This document shows, in pieces, positions 12,280-23,374 of a stretch of 64,000 bases of DNA. Each line of letters opens with the position of its first letter. Position 1 is the stretch's first letter. Source of the DNA: Ixodes scapularis. Its lineage: Eukaryota; Arthropoda; Arachnida; Ixodida; Ixodidae. The position numbers were made by a program, and so were the translations under genes. The notes under the pieces were generated by a model. It was not told the origin of the DNA. It saw only the letters and a list, made by a program, of their open reading frames with translations, and ran no database searches. Location of the stretch: assembly GCF_016920785.2 (NCBI RefSeq), contig NW_024609835.1, positions 86,400,243-86,464,242 of the forward strand, in the 5' to 3' direction.

Positions 12280-13226
12280 ATTTCCGCACCACTTCGACGA
12301 CAATCAAGAAGGGTTTATGCAGAAGTATTAATCTGGGGGGGGGGGGGGGGGGGGGGGGGGGTATAAATCATTGTTAGTATACTCGTGCGAGCAATCAAAG
12401 GTGTGACTACAATCTTGGTGACGTTTCAAGCGCAAGGTGACTCTGTGTTGGGGTGAGCGACGGACGCAATTTTTAAGCTATGTTGCGTAACGTGCTCGAA
12501 CGTGCGCTCAGGAATTAAGAACGTTCGACGCGCTACAAACGACTGCGTCACACTTCTACGCCATAATAAATATATGTTCCCACGTTCCTTCTGTTCTCAG
12601 CAGCGATGGAAGTGTTGCGCGTTTTTTGCGCTAAATTGCGCCTTAGACGGAAGTCTGGTACAGGTCGCGCCAAAATGCCATATCTTCCCCCCTAAGATTG
12701 GCGCCACACCCGCAGCGTCGGGATGAGCTTATTAAACCTAGGAAAACAACCTTAATATTGGTCGAAACCTAATATTCAAAGAAGTAGAAGAGTTGAAAAG
12801 GACCCACCCTTGGGATTCGCTCGTCGACCGTAATGGCCACGTTATCGTCTGAACTTCCAGACAACGCCGCGATGACGTCATCGCCGTCATGGCGGAGGTA
12901 AACGTCACGAGAAAAACAAAATAAAATGGTGGTACAGAGGCTACCGTGAAAACATGAAACTAGCGTTTCCTACTCCTGGTGAGGTCACCTAATTGTCATC
13001 TCGGCCGCATGCCTTCGTGCCGTGGCGCTACCGCCGCTCGTTTCAATCTTTCGCCGCCTTGCATGCGCGTACGTGGGTCAAGCTTCACCTCTTTGCATCG
13101 GTGCGCTAGGAGCAGCTGCTTACGGAGGGGACCACCCGGCTTAGCCGATGGGCTCGGATTGTACGCTCAGTACTATTACAGGAGGTTGTCCTCTTTTGGT
13201 TTTCATTGTATACTCCATGTATACTC
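12280..13226. other. Intergenic sequence with a 27-G run
   Basis: A run of about 27 G lies at 12335-12361. The rest shows no host exon, RNA gene or clear repeat edge. Confidence 0.5.
12335..12361. repeat. Poly(G) run
   Basis: About 27 consecutive G. Such runs are prone to length error in sequencing and assembly. Confidence 0.95.
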
Positions 13227-13467
13227 TTTAAAAGTAGAGGTCGACCTACACTCTGTGTCACCAGTTCTGTGCAGCGCAGGCGAAGGCAACGCCAGGCGAG
13301 GGGAGAAAGGGCAAGCACTAGGAAGGCTGGGAATCAGGAGAGAAACCTCCTCTCCTGCTCCCCAGCCTTCCTAGTGCTCGCCCTTTCTGTCTTCGCCTGG
13401 CGTTGCCTTCGCCTGCGCTGCACAGAACTGGTGACACAGAGTGTAGGTCGACCTCGACTTTTAAAGA
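13227..13467. mobile_element. Near-perfect palindromic MITE, about 240 bp
   Basis: The arms 13227-13340 and 13352-13467 are almost exact reverse complements around a loop near 13345. Shared blocks include AGGTCGACCTACACTCTGTG, CACCAGTTCTGTGCAGCGCA and CACTAGGAAGGCTGGG. Frames on both strands are mirror images and are not genes. The high arm identity suggests a young insertion. Confidence 0.85.
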
Positions 13468-13633
13468 GCGGTGCCGAGAAAGAAAGAAAAAAAGAATAAG
13501 TACAGATGTGAAGGTAATTCCGGCGCACCAGTCGATCGAAAAAGAAACAAAAATATGCACATGATCTGACTCAACTTGGGCTCCAAGGCCGCTAACTCTT
13601 GCAGAGTTAAATGAGTGTCACTTCTAAAGCACA

Positions 13634-13638
<5 letters not shown>

Positions 13639-13694
<56 letters not shown>
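13639..13694. repeat. (AT)n microsatellite
   Basis: About 28 uninterrupted AT units. Confidence 0.97.
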
Positions 13695-13697
<3 letters not shown>

Positions 13698-14977
13698 GAA
13701 ATAGAGTTTTTGTCGTTTATGATAATAGATTCTTGAGCTTGCTAGGTTAATAAAACTTGGTGGGACGTACCTATTTTCATCTATCGTAGTTTTAGCGGAT
13801 ATGCTAGATTTGTCCAGAAATTTACATAAATGATATTGACAGGCTACAGAAACTATGAGCGTAAAAAGGGGAGTGGGAGAGACGCCACTACCCTTTTTAC
13901 GTAGGCACTTCAACTGAAGTGTCTTGCTACAAGTTGTTCTTAATCTTTTTTTTTTTTTTTTTTTTTTGTAAATTGAATTTACCCTGGCGCGAGCCTTAGT
14001 TTTCAAAGAAAGCTGGGTGTTCACTTTGTAGTTTTTATGTCCATTTTTGCGTATTAATATTAGTAAAGGTAGTGCGTTATACGCTTCATTATCAAAGATG
14101 AACATTATTAAAGATTTACTCATTGGGCGATGCAATCTTCGTTTTATGTTCAAGTAATGTGCTTACAAATGTTGGCATCTAAAAAAAAAAAGGAAAGAAA
14201 ATCAATAGCTACTCTAAACTAACATGTTGCTTGGTACAAAACCTGCTAGAAAAAGTCAAATTCCGCGCATCCATCATTGTTCCAATTTAGAAAGCAGGCG
14301 ACAAAAACGCGAAGCGGATAATTACATATGTGAAATAAAATTTCCTTTAGGCAATTTTGTTTTCTTAAATTAGCGTAGCCTCTAAAAATGACCACCTTTA
14401 AAACTGATTAATTCATATATTTTTTTTAGTTATGTAATTTATCGTGGCGGGCGCGGCTATCTCGATCCCGTCTGCCGTCTGTCCATCCCCACACAGAGCG
14501 AATATAGTATCCCTGTAATTGCGAGAACTTTAAAACGTGCGTTCAGCGTGTGGCATTATGCCTGTACTGTCGAGACGTCAGCACTGTGCCGTGCCCACCT
14601 AGAAGACAAGGCCTGCTCATGACGTCATCGTTTGTGGATCTCCGGCGGCAGCCCAGCCAAAGCTCGACGAAGTATGCGCCACGAAGCGGCATTCGTCTTG
14701 GCGTCGCCGCGTGGCTAGTGTCGCGTTCGTTGTGAGGCGCAGAGCGCGCAGGTCTTGTTTTCTAGCTGCAGTATTAGCTATGCACACGTTCGGATACGAT
14801 CGAGCAGTGTGCTTCTGCTCTTTGTATCACGTAGGGGGCGCCCCTTGGGATAGGCCCTTTAGCCTGTTGTGCCATATCGACGCTGAAACGAATTGCGAGC
14901 GGCAAGCGGAGCGAGCAAAGAATTTCCGCCTGGTGTGGTCGCACGTAATTAATGATGCCCTAACTTTTTTTCTAAAG

Positions 14978-15049
<72 letters not shown>

Positions 15050-15050
15050 T
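14978..15050. repeat. (ATT)n microsatellite
   Basis: About 24 uninterrupted ATT units. Confidence 0.97.
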
Positions 15051-15270
15051 CACTTCGGCTATCTGGCGTTTAGAATGAACTGTGTACGTTCGTGTAGCAT
15101 TAAACCGTTGATGTTTGCGATATGTTTGTTTCTGAAAAGAACAATAAAGCGCAAGGCGTTTCTTTTAGGTGCCCAGCTCCATAACCAGGGTGTAGAATAA
15201 AAATCATGATGATTTTAATCGTGACTTATATCGGACCAGTTTTACAATAAAATATATTCAAACAATTCTA

Positions 15271-15378
<108 letters not shown>

Positions 15379-16596
15379 GTGGTTTCATGTCAAATTGGGC
15401 CGGAAAGGGACTAATTTTTAATTTTGACGAAAAAATATATGTTTTGGGGACATTTCTAAACTGAAGGAGAGCGCAAACCGCATGTTGCCCAGATTTTTAG
15501 TTCTCGAGTTACGAAGCCGCAGTGGCAGAAATCAGTATTTTTGCCTGCCGTCGGCAGGCCGCGTGTTTGACACCCTCTGCTGCCGTCATTTTTTGTTTAT
15601 ACATCATCTTAACTTTTTCTCCTCATTTAATAGTACTATAAATATACATTGATGTATTCAAATAGTTTTAGATTTTTTTTTCTAAAACAAATGTCAAACC
15701 TGTCTGTCATTCAGATCGATTTTTGGTCAACTTCGACAGGACCTTACTTTGTCTGTACTTAAGGTAAATTGTTGTTCTTTAGCGCTTTAGAAAGCCAAAA
15801 CCAACCCCATTATAGATATAATATTACCATTATGATCTGTAGATTAGCCGCACCACCACCTTCACGTAAACGTTGTGGGAAATAACAAATGTTGAAAGTT
15901 TGAAATTGATTTTCCCACCCCATTTTTGTAAATATAATACAATGTAATAATAATAATAATAATAATAAAATACAATCTAGAAATGTAATATTTTGGTTGT
16001 TTGTCCTCTATTTGAGCCGAAATCGTGTTAAATATGTGCTCATTTGACTAAAATACACCAAACCTTACCGGCATGGTGACCCTCTACGATTTAAAAATAT
16101 GTTTTTATTTGTGTTTACGTTTTTAGAAAGTAATGTAAAGCAGGCGAACTTGTGATACTCATTTAAACTTAGAACTTGAAATAAGAGAGAAGCCACACAA
16201 GCACACCACAGACAATGAGTAACAAGAATATACAAATCAAAAGGCCACGCAACATGTCAAAAATTGTTTCTATGTAGAACGGTTTAAATTAAAGGAGGGT
16301 GGCCACTCATTATTCAGCCTATTACGATTAAATAATAAATTCTCACACCATTCAAATTTATACATATATCTTTTGGGAATAGCACTGGGGTTGGTTCTCC
16401 TCACATCTTGCAGGTCGCTGACGGTGTACAGTTCTTGCACCCCAGTAATGTAGAAACGCGCGCACAGGACCAGTAAAAAACACAAAAAACATCGATGTCA
16501 CATTTTCTAAAGACAGTACTTTTTTTCTTTTTTTTTTTTTTTACCAGTTGAACGTATTTGTGAGTCAGTTTTCACACCGTGCAGGAGCCACGGAGT

Positions 16597-17304
16597 TCAC
16601 AGTTGCAGTTTTGAACATGCCGGCACGCACTCACTGGTGATCTTGTAAATTTCGGGACACAAAGCGTTACGTGCATGCCTTGACCAACCTTGGCACGTGT
16701 ATGCAGCTACTCTGGGTTTTCGCAAGTCTTTTCCAGGGCAACGTTCAAGGCGCCTTCGTCCAGTGCCTTCCTCCACACGTGCGAGGATCGGATCAACCTT
16801 GGTGGGTTTACCTTCTCCCACTTTTTTTTCCTTAGCTCCCGGAAACGCGTGAGCTTCTCTTTGGCAATTGAGAGTAGAACGATCCCTTTGACTTTCGGTC
16901 CGACTGCCTCAACTAAGCTTTGTGCGTTCGTTACGGAGTACCATTCTGTAGTTATCAAGTAACACATGGATGCCTGGTGCTTGAGCACGCCGCCCACTCC
17001 ATCACACGAGCTTTTCCCGTGCCCTGATGCGGAGAATATCCACTTGGAGACGACATTCTTTTTCTCGAATTCGTACACCTGGCGCCTGTTTTTGGAGGGC
17101 ACCGTCTGAATTATAAACGAGTTGCAAGAAAATAGGCAACACTTCCTCCAGCCGGCCATCGACAACGTTGGGCGTAAAGAGCGCGTGGGACGAGTCGTGG
17201 ACGATGTCGTCGCTCACTACGCCGACGATTAACGTTCCCTGTTCGGTGGTAGCCATGCAGGGAAAGATGGAAACTATCTTGCTCTTCCAGTGATGTCCTT
17301 GCAC
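16597..17304 (-). pseudogene. Decayed transposase-like gene of the long-arm transposon
   Basis: Reading from 17304 downward, the first frame gives HHWKSKIVSIFPCMATTEQG, then a stretch ending LQLVYNSDGALQ. It then needs a frame change near 17100 to continue as NRRQVYEFEKKNVVSKWIF, followed by SASGHGKSSCDGVGGVLKHQ. The spaced motifs SDGA...Q, then F-x-x-S-x-HGK-x-x-x-DG-x-GG-x-x-K, resemble from memory a family of uncharacterised transposon-linked proteins in arthropods and cnidarians, possibly DDE-type enzymes. No start or full length is seen, and the frameshift marks it as broken. Its place between the two arms argues that it is the element's own gene. Confidence 0.55.
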
Positions 17305-17451
17305 CGTCGCACTGGATCACGATACCACAGCTTTCAGCAAGATGACAGCACGTGTGACTTCACATGCGCTTTCTCGAGCCATATGGTTTTTCGCCGGGCC
17401 CGTCTGATGAAGTGGAAAATGTTTTTTTTTTTTTTCGTCCACTGCTGGAAC

Positions 17452-17485
<34 letters not shown>

Positions 17486-17501
17486 GTAACATCCAAACGT
17501 T

Positions 17502-17532
<31 letters not shown>

Positions 17533-18552
17533 CATCATTTCGTTATTGCATTTTTACAAGGCAAGCTCCAGTACGTCTTCGTGTTCGAGTCCTAGCTTAG
17601 CCAGCGATGCATCATTCCCTTTCAAACAGACTTCACAGTCTAGAAAGAAGCAGTCTTGCGAAAAGGTCTTTTTCAAAAACGTAAACAAAAATTAAATATA
17701 GTTTTGAAATCGTAGAGGCGCACAATGCTGGTAAGGTTGCTGTAGTTTAGTCAAATGAGCGCATATTTCACAAGATTGCGGCTCAAATAGAGGACATACA
17801 ATTAAAATATTACATTTCTAGATTTTTTTTCTCGTAGTCGACTATTATATCTAAAAAATTTAAAACTATATAAATTTACAAAAATGGGGTTTTTGAGAAA
17901 ATCGACTTCAAACTTTCAACATTTGTTATTTGTCACAACGTTTACGTGAAGGTGGCGGAGTGGCTAGTCGACAGATCATAATGGTATTGTTATATCTATA
18001 ATGGGCTTGCTTTGGGCTTTCTATAGAGCCAAAGAACAACAATTTACCTTAAGTACAGACAAAGTAAGGACCTGTCAAAGTTGACCAATAATCGACCTGA
18101 ACGACGAGTTCGTCATTTGTTTTAGAAAAAAAAAAGACCGCATCTTTACGTGGTGAATGATGTTGATTGGGGCGAAGCTCTGGTGATGCTGATGATATTG
18201 ATTTTGTTCATGGGTAGTGCTGATGGTGCTGATTTTTTTTTTTTTTTTATTGCTCAAAGGAAATGCTGAGTTCCGGGTTGCGTTTCGACTTCATTATTAC
18301 AGCTTTATGGTCGGTGAAATGCACAGCCAGAGGTTCTTCTAGCGGATCCATCCATGAAGTTCGCAAAGACTATAGGTCTATGCACGTTTCCCTCGAGGTC
18401 ATTGGTTGCATGCAAAGTTTAACGCCATTATATACGCCTTTGACCGCAGCGCCCTCTCCTGTATAGACGTTGAGCGGCTACATGCAACGTTTCATCCATG
18501 ACATCCCCAGCTCTTAAGTTACTACCACATCTCAGAGCCCCCTACTCGTCCC

Positions 18553-18634
18553 GCAGTCGTGGCCGAGTGGTTAAGGCGATGGACTAGAAATCCATTGGGG
18601 TCTCCCCGCACAGGTTCGAATCCTGTCGACTGCG
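18553..18634 (+). tRNA. tRNA-Ser (anticodon AGA)
   Basis: The 82-nt sequence folds as a complete class II tRNA. The acceptor stem GCAGTCG (18553-18559) pairs perfectly with CGACTGC (18627-18633), with G as discriminator base, the usual serine identity base. The anticodon stem ATGGA/TCCAT encloses loop CTAGAAA, with anticodon AGA at 18586-18588. The T arm is ACAGG-TTCGAAT-CCTGT. A long variable arm GGGGTCTCCCC is present as expected for serine. The A box (TGGCCGAGTGG) and B box (GGTTCGAATCC) are intact, and TTTT at 18641-18644 can end Pol III transcription. No intron is seen. It reads codon UCU, and UCC by inosine. Its position inside a mobile element raises the question of whether it is a working gene or one of many copies. 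Confidence 0.95.
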
Positions 18635-18640
18635 CAAACA

Positions 18641-18656
18641 TTTTGTCTCTCTTTTT
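18641..18656 (+). terminator. Pol III T-run terminator of tRNA-Ser
   Basis: TTTT follows the tRNA 3' end by six bases and a second run of five T lies at 18652-18656. Pol III stops at runs of four or more T. Confidence 0.75.
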
Positions 18657-19066
18657 GAGAAGACAGATGGGATGGCAATCGATGTGAGCACGGACGCCGG
18701 ACGGACAAGGCTAGACCCTAAGGAGCTTCGCCCCTAAAACTAAAATTGCTAAAACTATTTGAATACATCAAGGTATATTTATAGTACCTATTAAATGAGG
18801 AGAAAAAGTTAAGATGATGTATAAACAAAAAATGACGGCAACAGAGGGTGTCAAACACGCGACGTGCGACGGCAGGCAAAAATACTAGTTTCTGCCACTG
18901 CGGCTTCTATGCCTCGTGACTCGAGAACGAAAAATCTGACCAACATGCGGTTTGCACCCTTCTTCAGTTTAGAAATGTCTCCAAAACATACATTTTTTTT
19001 CGTCAAAATTAAAAAAAAAAATTAGACCCTTTTAGCCTGCCCGATTTGAGACGAAACCACTCATAC

Positions 19067-19599
19067 TATATACACATATATATATTCCTTAAAATAGCTT
19101 TATTTATCATTTATCTATGATTTGATGTTATTTGTGCGCGTTTGTTTTGTACTGAAATCTAAGAATTGATCAAGCTCAACATATTTATACCATGCTCAAC
19201 TCGAGCAAAAAGCGGTGCTCTCCTCAGCAAACCGGAGCATTGAGCTTCTTTCTATGCGGAGAGTCGTCTGTTTGTTGCGTAGGAGTCACCGTCAGAACGA
19301 CGTCGAGCTCTGATTGGCTTTGACTGAAAAGATAGTGGGTAGACTTCAATGCAAAATGAATTGAGGTCATCCCTCTATTCTTTGTTCATTTTTGTTTTAA
19401 TGAGCAAATAAGAGTTCGCCATTCTGACATCATCCCAACCCCGTTGCAAGAAGCAGGCAAACTTACGCTCCTCATAGCTTCCATTTCGTTCGTCAGTTAC
19501 GTAACGTACCCATTGAAAGCAACTTAGAACGCGAAAGAAAAAGCAAAGTAAACATTTTAACTAAAAAACAAACAAACAAAGAAACGCTGTTTTTGTTTT
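19067..19599. other. Intergenic sequence, nothing recognised
   Basis: AT-rich sequence without a recognisable exon or RNA gene. Confidence 0.5.
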
Positions 19600-20165
19600 A
19601 GCGGGCGCGATCGAGAATATAAAACCGGGGTTTTCGGCCCTCGCAAAGAAACTACTCATCGCGGAAAGCAGAAACTCTGTGAGAATGTGACTCCAGCGGG
19701 GGTGAGAAAAGGCGAAAGTTTGAGTACATGGCATTACCTGAATCAAAAGATACAAAAGCAAAAGAAAGATTCGCTATGAGCCGATGTCCACATACGCCTA
19801 ATATTCATCAAATTTAAATTTGAGATTGTGGGCGCGTGTAGGCAACTATGTCAGTAAAGAAACTTGTCAGCAAGAAAGAGAACAATGTTGTCTTTCCAAC
19901 TGACAAGTTTTTTTCACCGAAATAAATGCTACAGGCGCCCACAATCTCCAATATCGGTATGATGAAAATTAGACTTAGGGGAACGTCGGCTCATAGAGAA
20001 TTGTTTTTCTTTTGTGTATTTTGATCCAGGAAACGTCATGTGGTCAAATTTTCGCATTTTATCAGCACCACTAGCGTCACCGTCTCACGGAGTTTCAGCT
20101 CTCTGCGATACGTGGTTTTACATATGCGGGCCGAAACGCCGGGATTAATTTTCTCGATCTCACAC
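19600..20165. mobile_element. Foldback element, about 560 bp
   Basis: The segment 19600-19775 and the reverse complement of 20000-20165 share GCGATCGAGAA, CCGGGGTTTTCGG or its variant, ACTCTGTGAGA-like sequence and TACATGGCATTACCTG-like sequence. A diverged third copy of one arm lies at 34215-34400 in the CISD3 second intron. An inner pair, CAATCTC/GAGATTG with GCGCCC, lies at 19815-19955. No coding sequence. Confidence 0.6.
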
Positions 20166-20298
20166 TATACTTCTAAAAAAAAACAGCGCACAAGAACCAA
20201 TGACATACAAACACGCACACCAGCAAAATTTTTGAAGTAAACTTAGTCGGCAGAATTCTGCCTGGTTAGGTGAGCATTAGAGTCCGAAAATTGTAGCT

Positions 20299-21302
20299 AC
20301 AGCCAACTCTCGAAAGGAAACCCGACGTTTCGAAACCAGTTTGGTTTCTTTTTCAGGGAGTGAAAGCACGTGGAGCAGCAGCAGCTCCTAACCTCTTCGT
20401 CTTCAAAACAAAGAATAAAAATTAGAAACATTGAAATGCCATTTTTTTTTTAGTTAGTTATGAAGATGGTCATCTCTGCAGCTTTCTGTCAGTTCACAGA
20501 GGCCATGTGCGTACACAAAGGACAAGGTATCCAAGGACCTGTTTAGGTTTCATGCTGGGTTTGCCATGACACAAAGAAAAGTCTTGGAATATTTGGCTCT
20601 TATCAGTCACGTCCGCGTTGGCGAAATCAATTCGAAGGCCTAGGGTATCGCATGTTCGACGATGGCGCAGCGCTCATGCTGTCGAACTTCGCACGTCGTT
20701 CCTGTGTTGGCGGATTCGCTCGGGAAAGTTCTTCGTCCCGATGTAGGTTGCAGGGCACTCTGCGCATGGAATGGTGTAAACCACGCCCTGTGCTCTTTCT
20801 TTCGATAGACGAGCTTTAATTGGGTCTTGCCATGAACCTTCCCAGTGTGAACGCGGTCTTGTGGGCCACCAGGATTCCTTCTTTTCCCAGCGCTCGCGCC
20901 AGCGCTTCGCTGGTCCCCTTTTCGCAGGGGAACAGCGAAGCCATGCAATTTTGTGCGCGCGACTCCATGGGGCTGCCTTCCTTTTAGTGGCTTATTCTGG
21001 TTCTGGCGAGACCTTGGCGTCGAGCGATGCGTTCAATGAAGCTATTCAAGTAGTAATCTTATTTTTTTTTAAATCTGCAATTACGTTTTTTTGTTTTTTT
21101 TTCCTTCCTTTTATCGGTTTACGACGAGCACTTAGTTGCTGCCCTACCAGGAATTTCGAAACCACGGACGCCTCATGACATGCTGGGTGGTTGGAGTCGA
21201 AATCGAAGTAGCGTACGGTGTGTGTTAGTGTGCTTTCAGTCACCGATGAAGGAGAAACCGCGCTGGTTTTGAAACGTCGGGTTTCTTTTCGAGATTTGGT
21301 TG
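20299..21302 (-). mobile_element. Penelope-like element fragment bounded by opposed end repeats
   Basis: AACCCGACGTTTCGAAACCAG at about 20320 and its near complement at 21254-21290 (GGTTTTGAAACGTCGGGTTTC) face each other. GAAACGTCGGG-type sequence is common near the ends of Penelope-like elements (PLEs). Between them, on the minus strand, lies a decayed GIY-YIG endonuclease. The pair of opposed copies fits the habit of PLEs to carry terminal repeats in mixed orientation. Confidence 0.65.
20470..20920 (-). pseudogene. Penelope-like GIY-YIG endonuclease relic
   Basis: Reading the minus strand from about 20870, one frame gives ILVAHKTAFTLGRFMARPN; after a frame change it continues KARLSKERAQGVVYTIPC, then AECPATYIG. 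It next gives NFPERIRQHRNDVRSS, a stop, and a tail with an LRIDFANADVTDKSQIF-like stretch. VVYTIPC followed by YIG is the GIY-YIG nuclease core of PLE polymerases, preceded by their Cys-rich linker. At least one frameshift and one stop break it. The reverse-transcriptase part is not present here. Confidence 0.75.
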
Positions 21303-21919
21303 GAGCTACATATTTCGGACTTTAACCAGTAAATTTGAATCACTCACTCAGCGCTGACTATCAACTCAGTTGTATTTCGTCTTCTACACCTTAGCACATC
21401 AACACTTTGTTATTTTCTCTTTGTTTCAAGATAAAATAACTCTTTCCTGGACAACGCTAAAGAAATACTGAACCGAAATTCGGATTTCGCAAAGTAAGGC
21501 TGCAGAAGTGTTGAGCAGGACGCTACGAACCCCAAAACATCACTCGTACATCGATATCTCAAACGGATGGCCGTACTTTTGGAACAAAAGGGCGCGATCA
21601 AGCGAGTTCTTTGACGTAACTGTCCTCCGGGAGAATTTGAGAATGAGGAGAAGCGGCCTCGCTTCTCTCCTCCTCGCTTCGGTTCACCAGGTTGACGGGA
21701 CGTAGTGAGAAGGAGAGAGAATGGGAATCGTGACGTGCCTTGTCTCGTCGGCATCGCCGGCCGGGTTCAATCGCGCACTTCTTTTTCAAAAAATAAGGCG
21801 ATCCGTTAAATATATCGCCGTATGAGTGATATATATATATATATTTATTTGTTTTGCAGCTTCCCGCCTATCCGCCCGGCCTTGTTTAGCAAGCTCGAAA
21901 TTTCGGTTCATTATCCCTT
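21303..21919. other. Intergenic sequence, nothing recognised
   Basis: No exon or element boundary is recognised. A short AT run lies at about 21831-21845. Confidence 0.45.
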
Positions 21920-22870
21920 TAAAGAAGCGTTACTTACATATTTTTCGTCCAGCTTCACAATGCTCTCAGCCTCAATAATTTCTCGCGTGAGCTGCTGAAA
22001 GTTCTTGCTAAGAATAGTGCAGTTCTTTAAGTGTGCTGAGCATCCACCGTCCCAGAATTTGATTTCTTGATGTTTTAAGCGGTCGTTTACCCATCTTTCA
22101 GTTTGTATATGTTTTTTGCCACATGAGAGGGAAATAGAATAAACCTCTCGTTCTGTGCACGGGATGTACGGGGCTTATGCTTTTTTGTCAGCCTGTACTG
22201 TGATTTTGGGTAGAGTTGACTTTTTTGCATAATCCTAATAGTTTGTTGGGGGCTGAAAAGACTACATCTACATTTACGCGATTTCCTATCTTGAGATTGT
22301 GTGAAATGTTATGAATGTAAAGTATAACTGATGCCCTTTCATTCTTTCGCTTGACTTCCCTGTTGTACCTTCACCAGGCACGTAGCCAGGGGGGAGGCCC
22401 ATGGGGCCCGGGCCCCCCCCCTCCCCCCGAAATCTTCCATTTTGCTGGGGCCTCCTCTCCCCCTAGCTCCCCCTCATACAGCATTTTGTCATGGGCGGGC
22501 CCAAACCCCTCCCCCCCCCCCCCCCCCGAAACAAATATCCTGGCTACGTGACGTGCCTGACCTTCACCATACTTGACTTTTTTCAAGGAAGTTTTCAGCT
22601 ACAGAGGTTTATAGGTGTTTAGGGTATCCCGCTTTTTGTTGTAGCCTAGATATTTGTGTCTCAAAGCTTACTTGGGCCGAATGCGGACAGGACTTGTTAA
22701 TTGAGTTTTCGAAGCATAGGTGTACTATGCACCTTTTTACCAGCATGGAATATGCCGAATTAAATTGAAGGAATGGCTTATTTCCTCTTGGTTCATATGA
22801 CCAACGAACATGGCGGGGCAACAAAAACAGTTGGAGGTTTAGGAATCTCAAAGATCCTCCCTCTGGAAGA
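21920..22870 (-). pseudogene. Penelope-like RT C-terminus and GIY-YIG relic, split by a MITE
   Basis: On the minus strand from 22850 the frame reads RFLNLQLFLLPRHVRWSYEP, then RGNKPFLQFNSAYSMLVKRC, then SFETQISRLQQKAGYPKHL, which matches the end of PLE reverse transcriptases. A 185-bp hAT MITE (22375-22559) interrupts it. Beyond the MITE the reading resumes as KQGSQAKRMKG, NVDVVFSAPNKLLGLCKK, then GLFYSLSCGKKH, VNDRLKH and LTREIIEAESIVKL, the nuclease part. Several frame breaks are needed. The GIY-YIG core is more diverged than in the 20.5 kb fragment, so this is a different PLE lineage or a more decayed copy. Confidence 0.75.
22375..22559. mobile_element. hAT-type MITE with perfect 8-bp duplication, 185 bp
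   Basis: It starts CAGGCACGTAGCCAGGGGG and ends CTGGCTACGTGACGTGCCTG. The flanks are ACCTTCAC at 22367-22374 and ACCTTCAC at 22560-22567, an exact 8-bp target duplication. It belongs to the same family as 3407-3593, in the other orientation. It inserted into an already resident Penelope-like element, which dates it as the younger of the two. Confidence 0.9.
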
Positions 22871-23374
22871 TCGTGAGTTGTCTCTAATTAAAAAAAAAAA
22901 AAAAAAAAAAATGGTGAGGACGTCTGGCACAATGTTTGACAAGTAGTTTTTGATCGATGTCTTAAGACTATTAAAACGTCGTCATCGTAGCGGTATATGC
23001 TTTCACCATTTTTGAACTATCGAGGCCCTTATGTTCGAGTGTCACGATGCGCGAGATTCAGGTCACTATAAGAACTGGCGCAATGCATAACACAATGCAT
23101 ACCCCTTTTTTTTTGAACCCTTACAAAAAATTTATATCCGGCCAGATCTGAAGATTTCAGATATGGCCATATGAAAAATTGGCCACATATAACCTGATAT
23201 GGTATATCTGCCAGATATAGCCTCATAACGCCATATATAGCCTGATACCCCTGGCCAGATATCGAAATCCCAGATCTGGCTAAGTAAGGAAATTCCAGAT
23301 CTGGCCAGGCATTTCAAAAGTACAAAAACCTGAAATCAGCACTTTATATTTTTTTTATTGTCTACAATTCTCCC
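22871..23374. repeat. CCAGATAT-rich inverted and direct repeat tract
   Basis: An A run of about 21 lies at 22890-22910. From 23140 to 23315 the motifs GGCCAGATCTG, CCAGATAT, GATATGGCC and GCCATATA recur many times in both orientations. The same vocabulary returns at 24255-24400, so the two tracts probably form the ends of one element enclosing 23375-24035. Confidence 0.6.

Larger units (their letters stand above)
18137..18745 (+). mobile_element. tRNA-bearing insertion with 12-bp inverted ends
   Basis: This segment interrupts the right arm of the long-arm transposon: the left arm reads straight through CAAATAGTTTTAG to CTAAAACAAATG, while the right arm carries about 600 extra bases here. Within it, GGGGCGAAGCTC (18169-18180) and its exact complement (18723-18734) form 12-bp inverted ends of a 566-bp unit. 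The unit carries a complete tRNA-Ser gene. It could be a small DNA element that captured a tRNA gene or an amplified tRNA-containing repeat. A clean target duplication is not evident because the borders are A/T runs. Confidence 0.6.
15393..19066. mobile_element. DNA transposon with long inverted arms, about 3.7 kb
   Basis: The left arm (about 15393-16133) and right arm (about 17668-19066) are reverse complements over more than 700 bp, apart from a roughly 600-bp insertion in the right arm at 18137-18745. Matching blocks include GACATTTCTAAACTGAAG, AAACCGCATGTTG, GTGTTTGACACCCTCTG, CAAATAGTTTTAG, GGTAAATTGTTGTTCTTT, TTTACGTGAAGGTGG and TTGTCCTCTATTTGAGCC. The 1.5 kb centre holds a decayed minus-strand gene of transposase type. 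The superfamily is not settled. The left end abuts a GT run and the right end an AT-rich run, which hides any target duplication. Confidence 0.75.

Noticed and set aside
13106..13499. Mirror-image frames on both strands around 13.2-13.5 kb
   Set aside because: They are reflections of a perfect palindrome, not coding sequence.
13461..14153. 230-codon minus-strand open frame
   Set aside because: It is translated through an AT microsatellite and poly(T)-derived Lys runs; there is no motif and no homology that I recognise.
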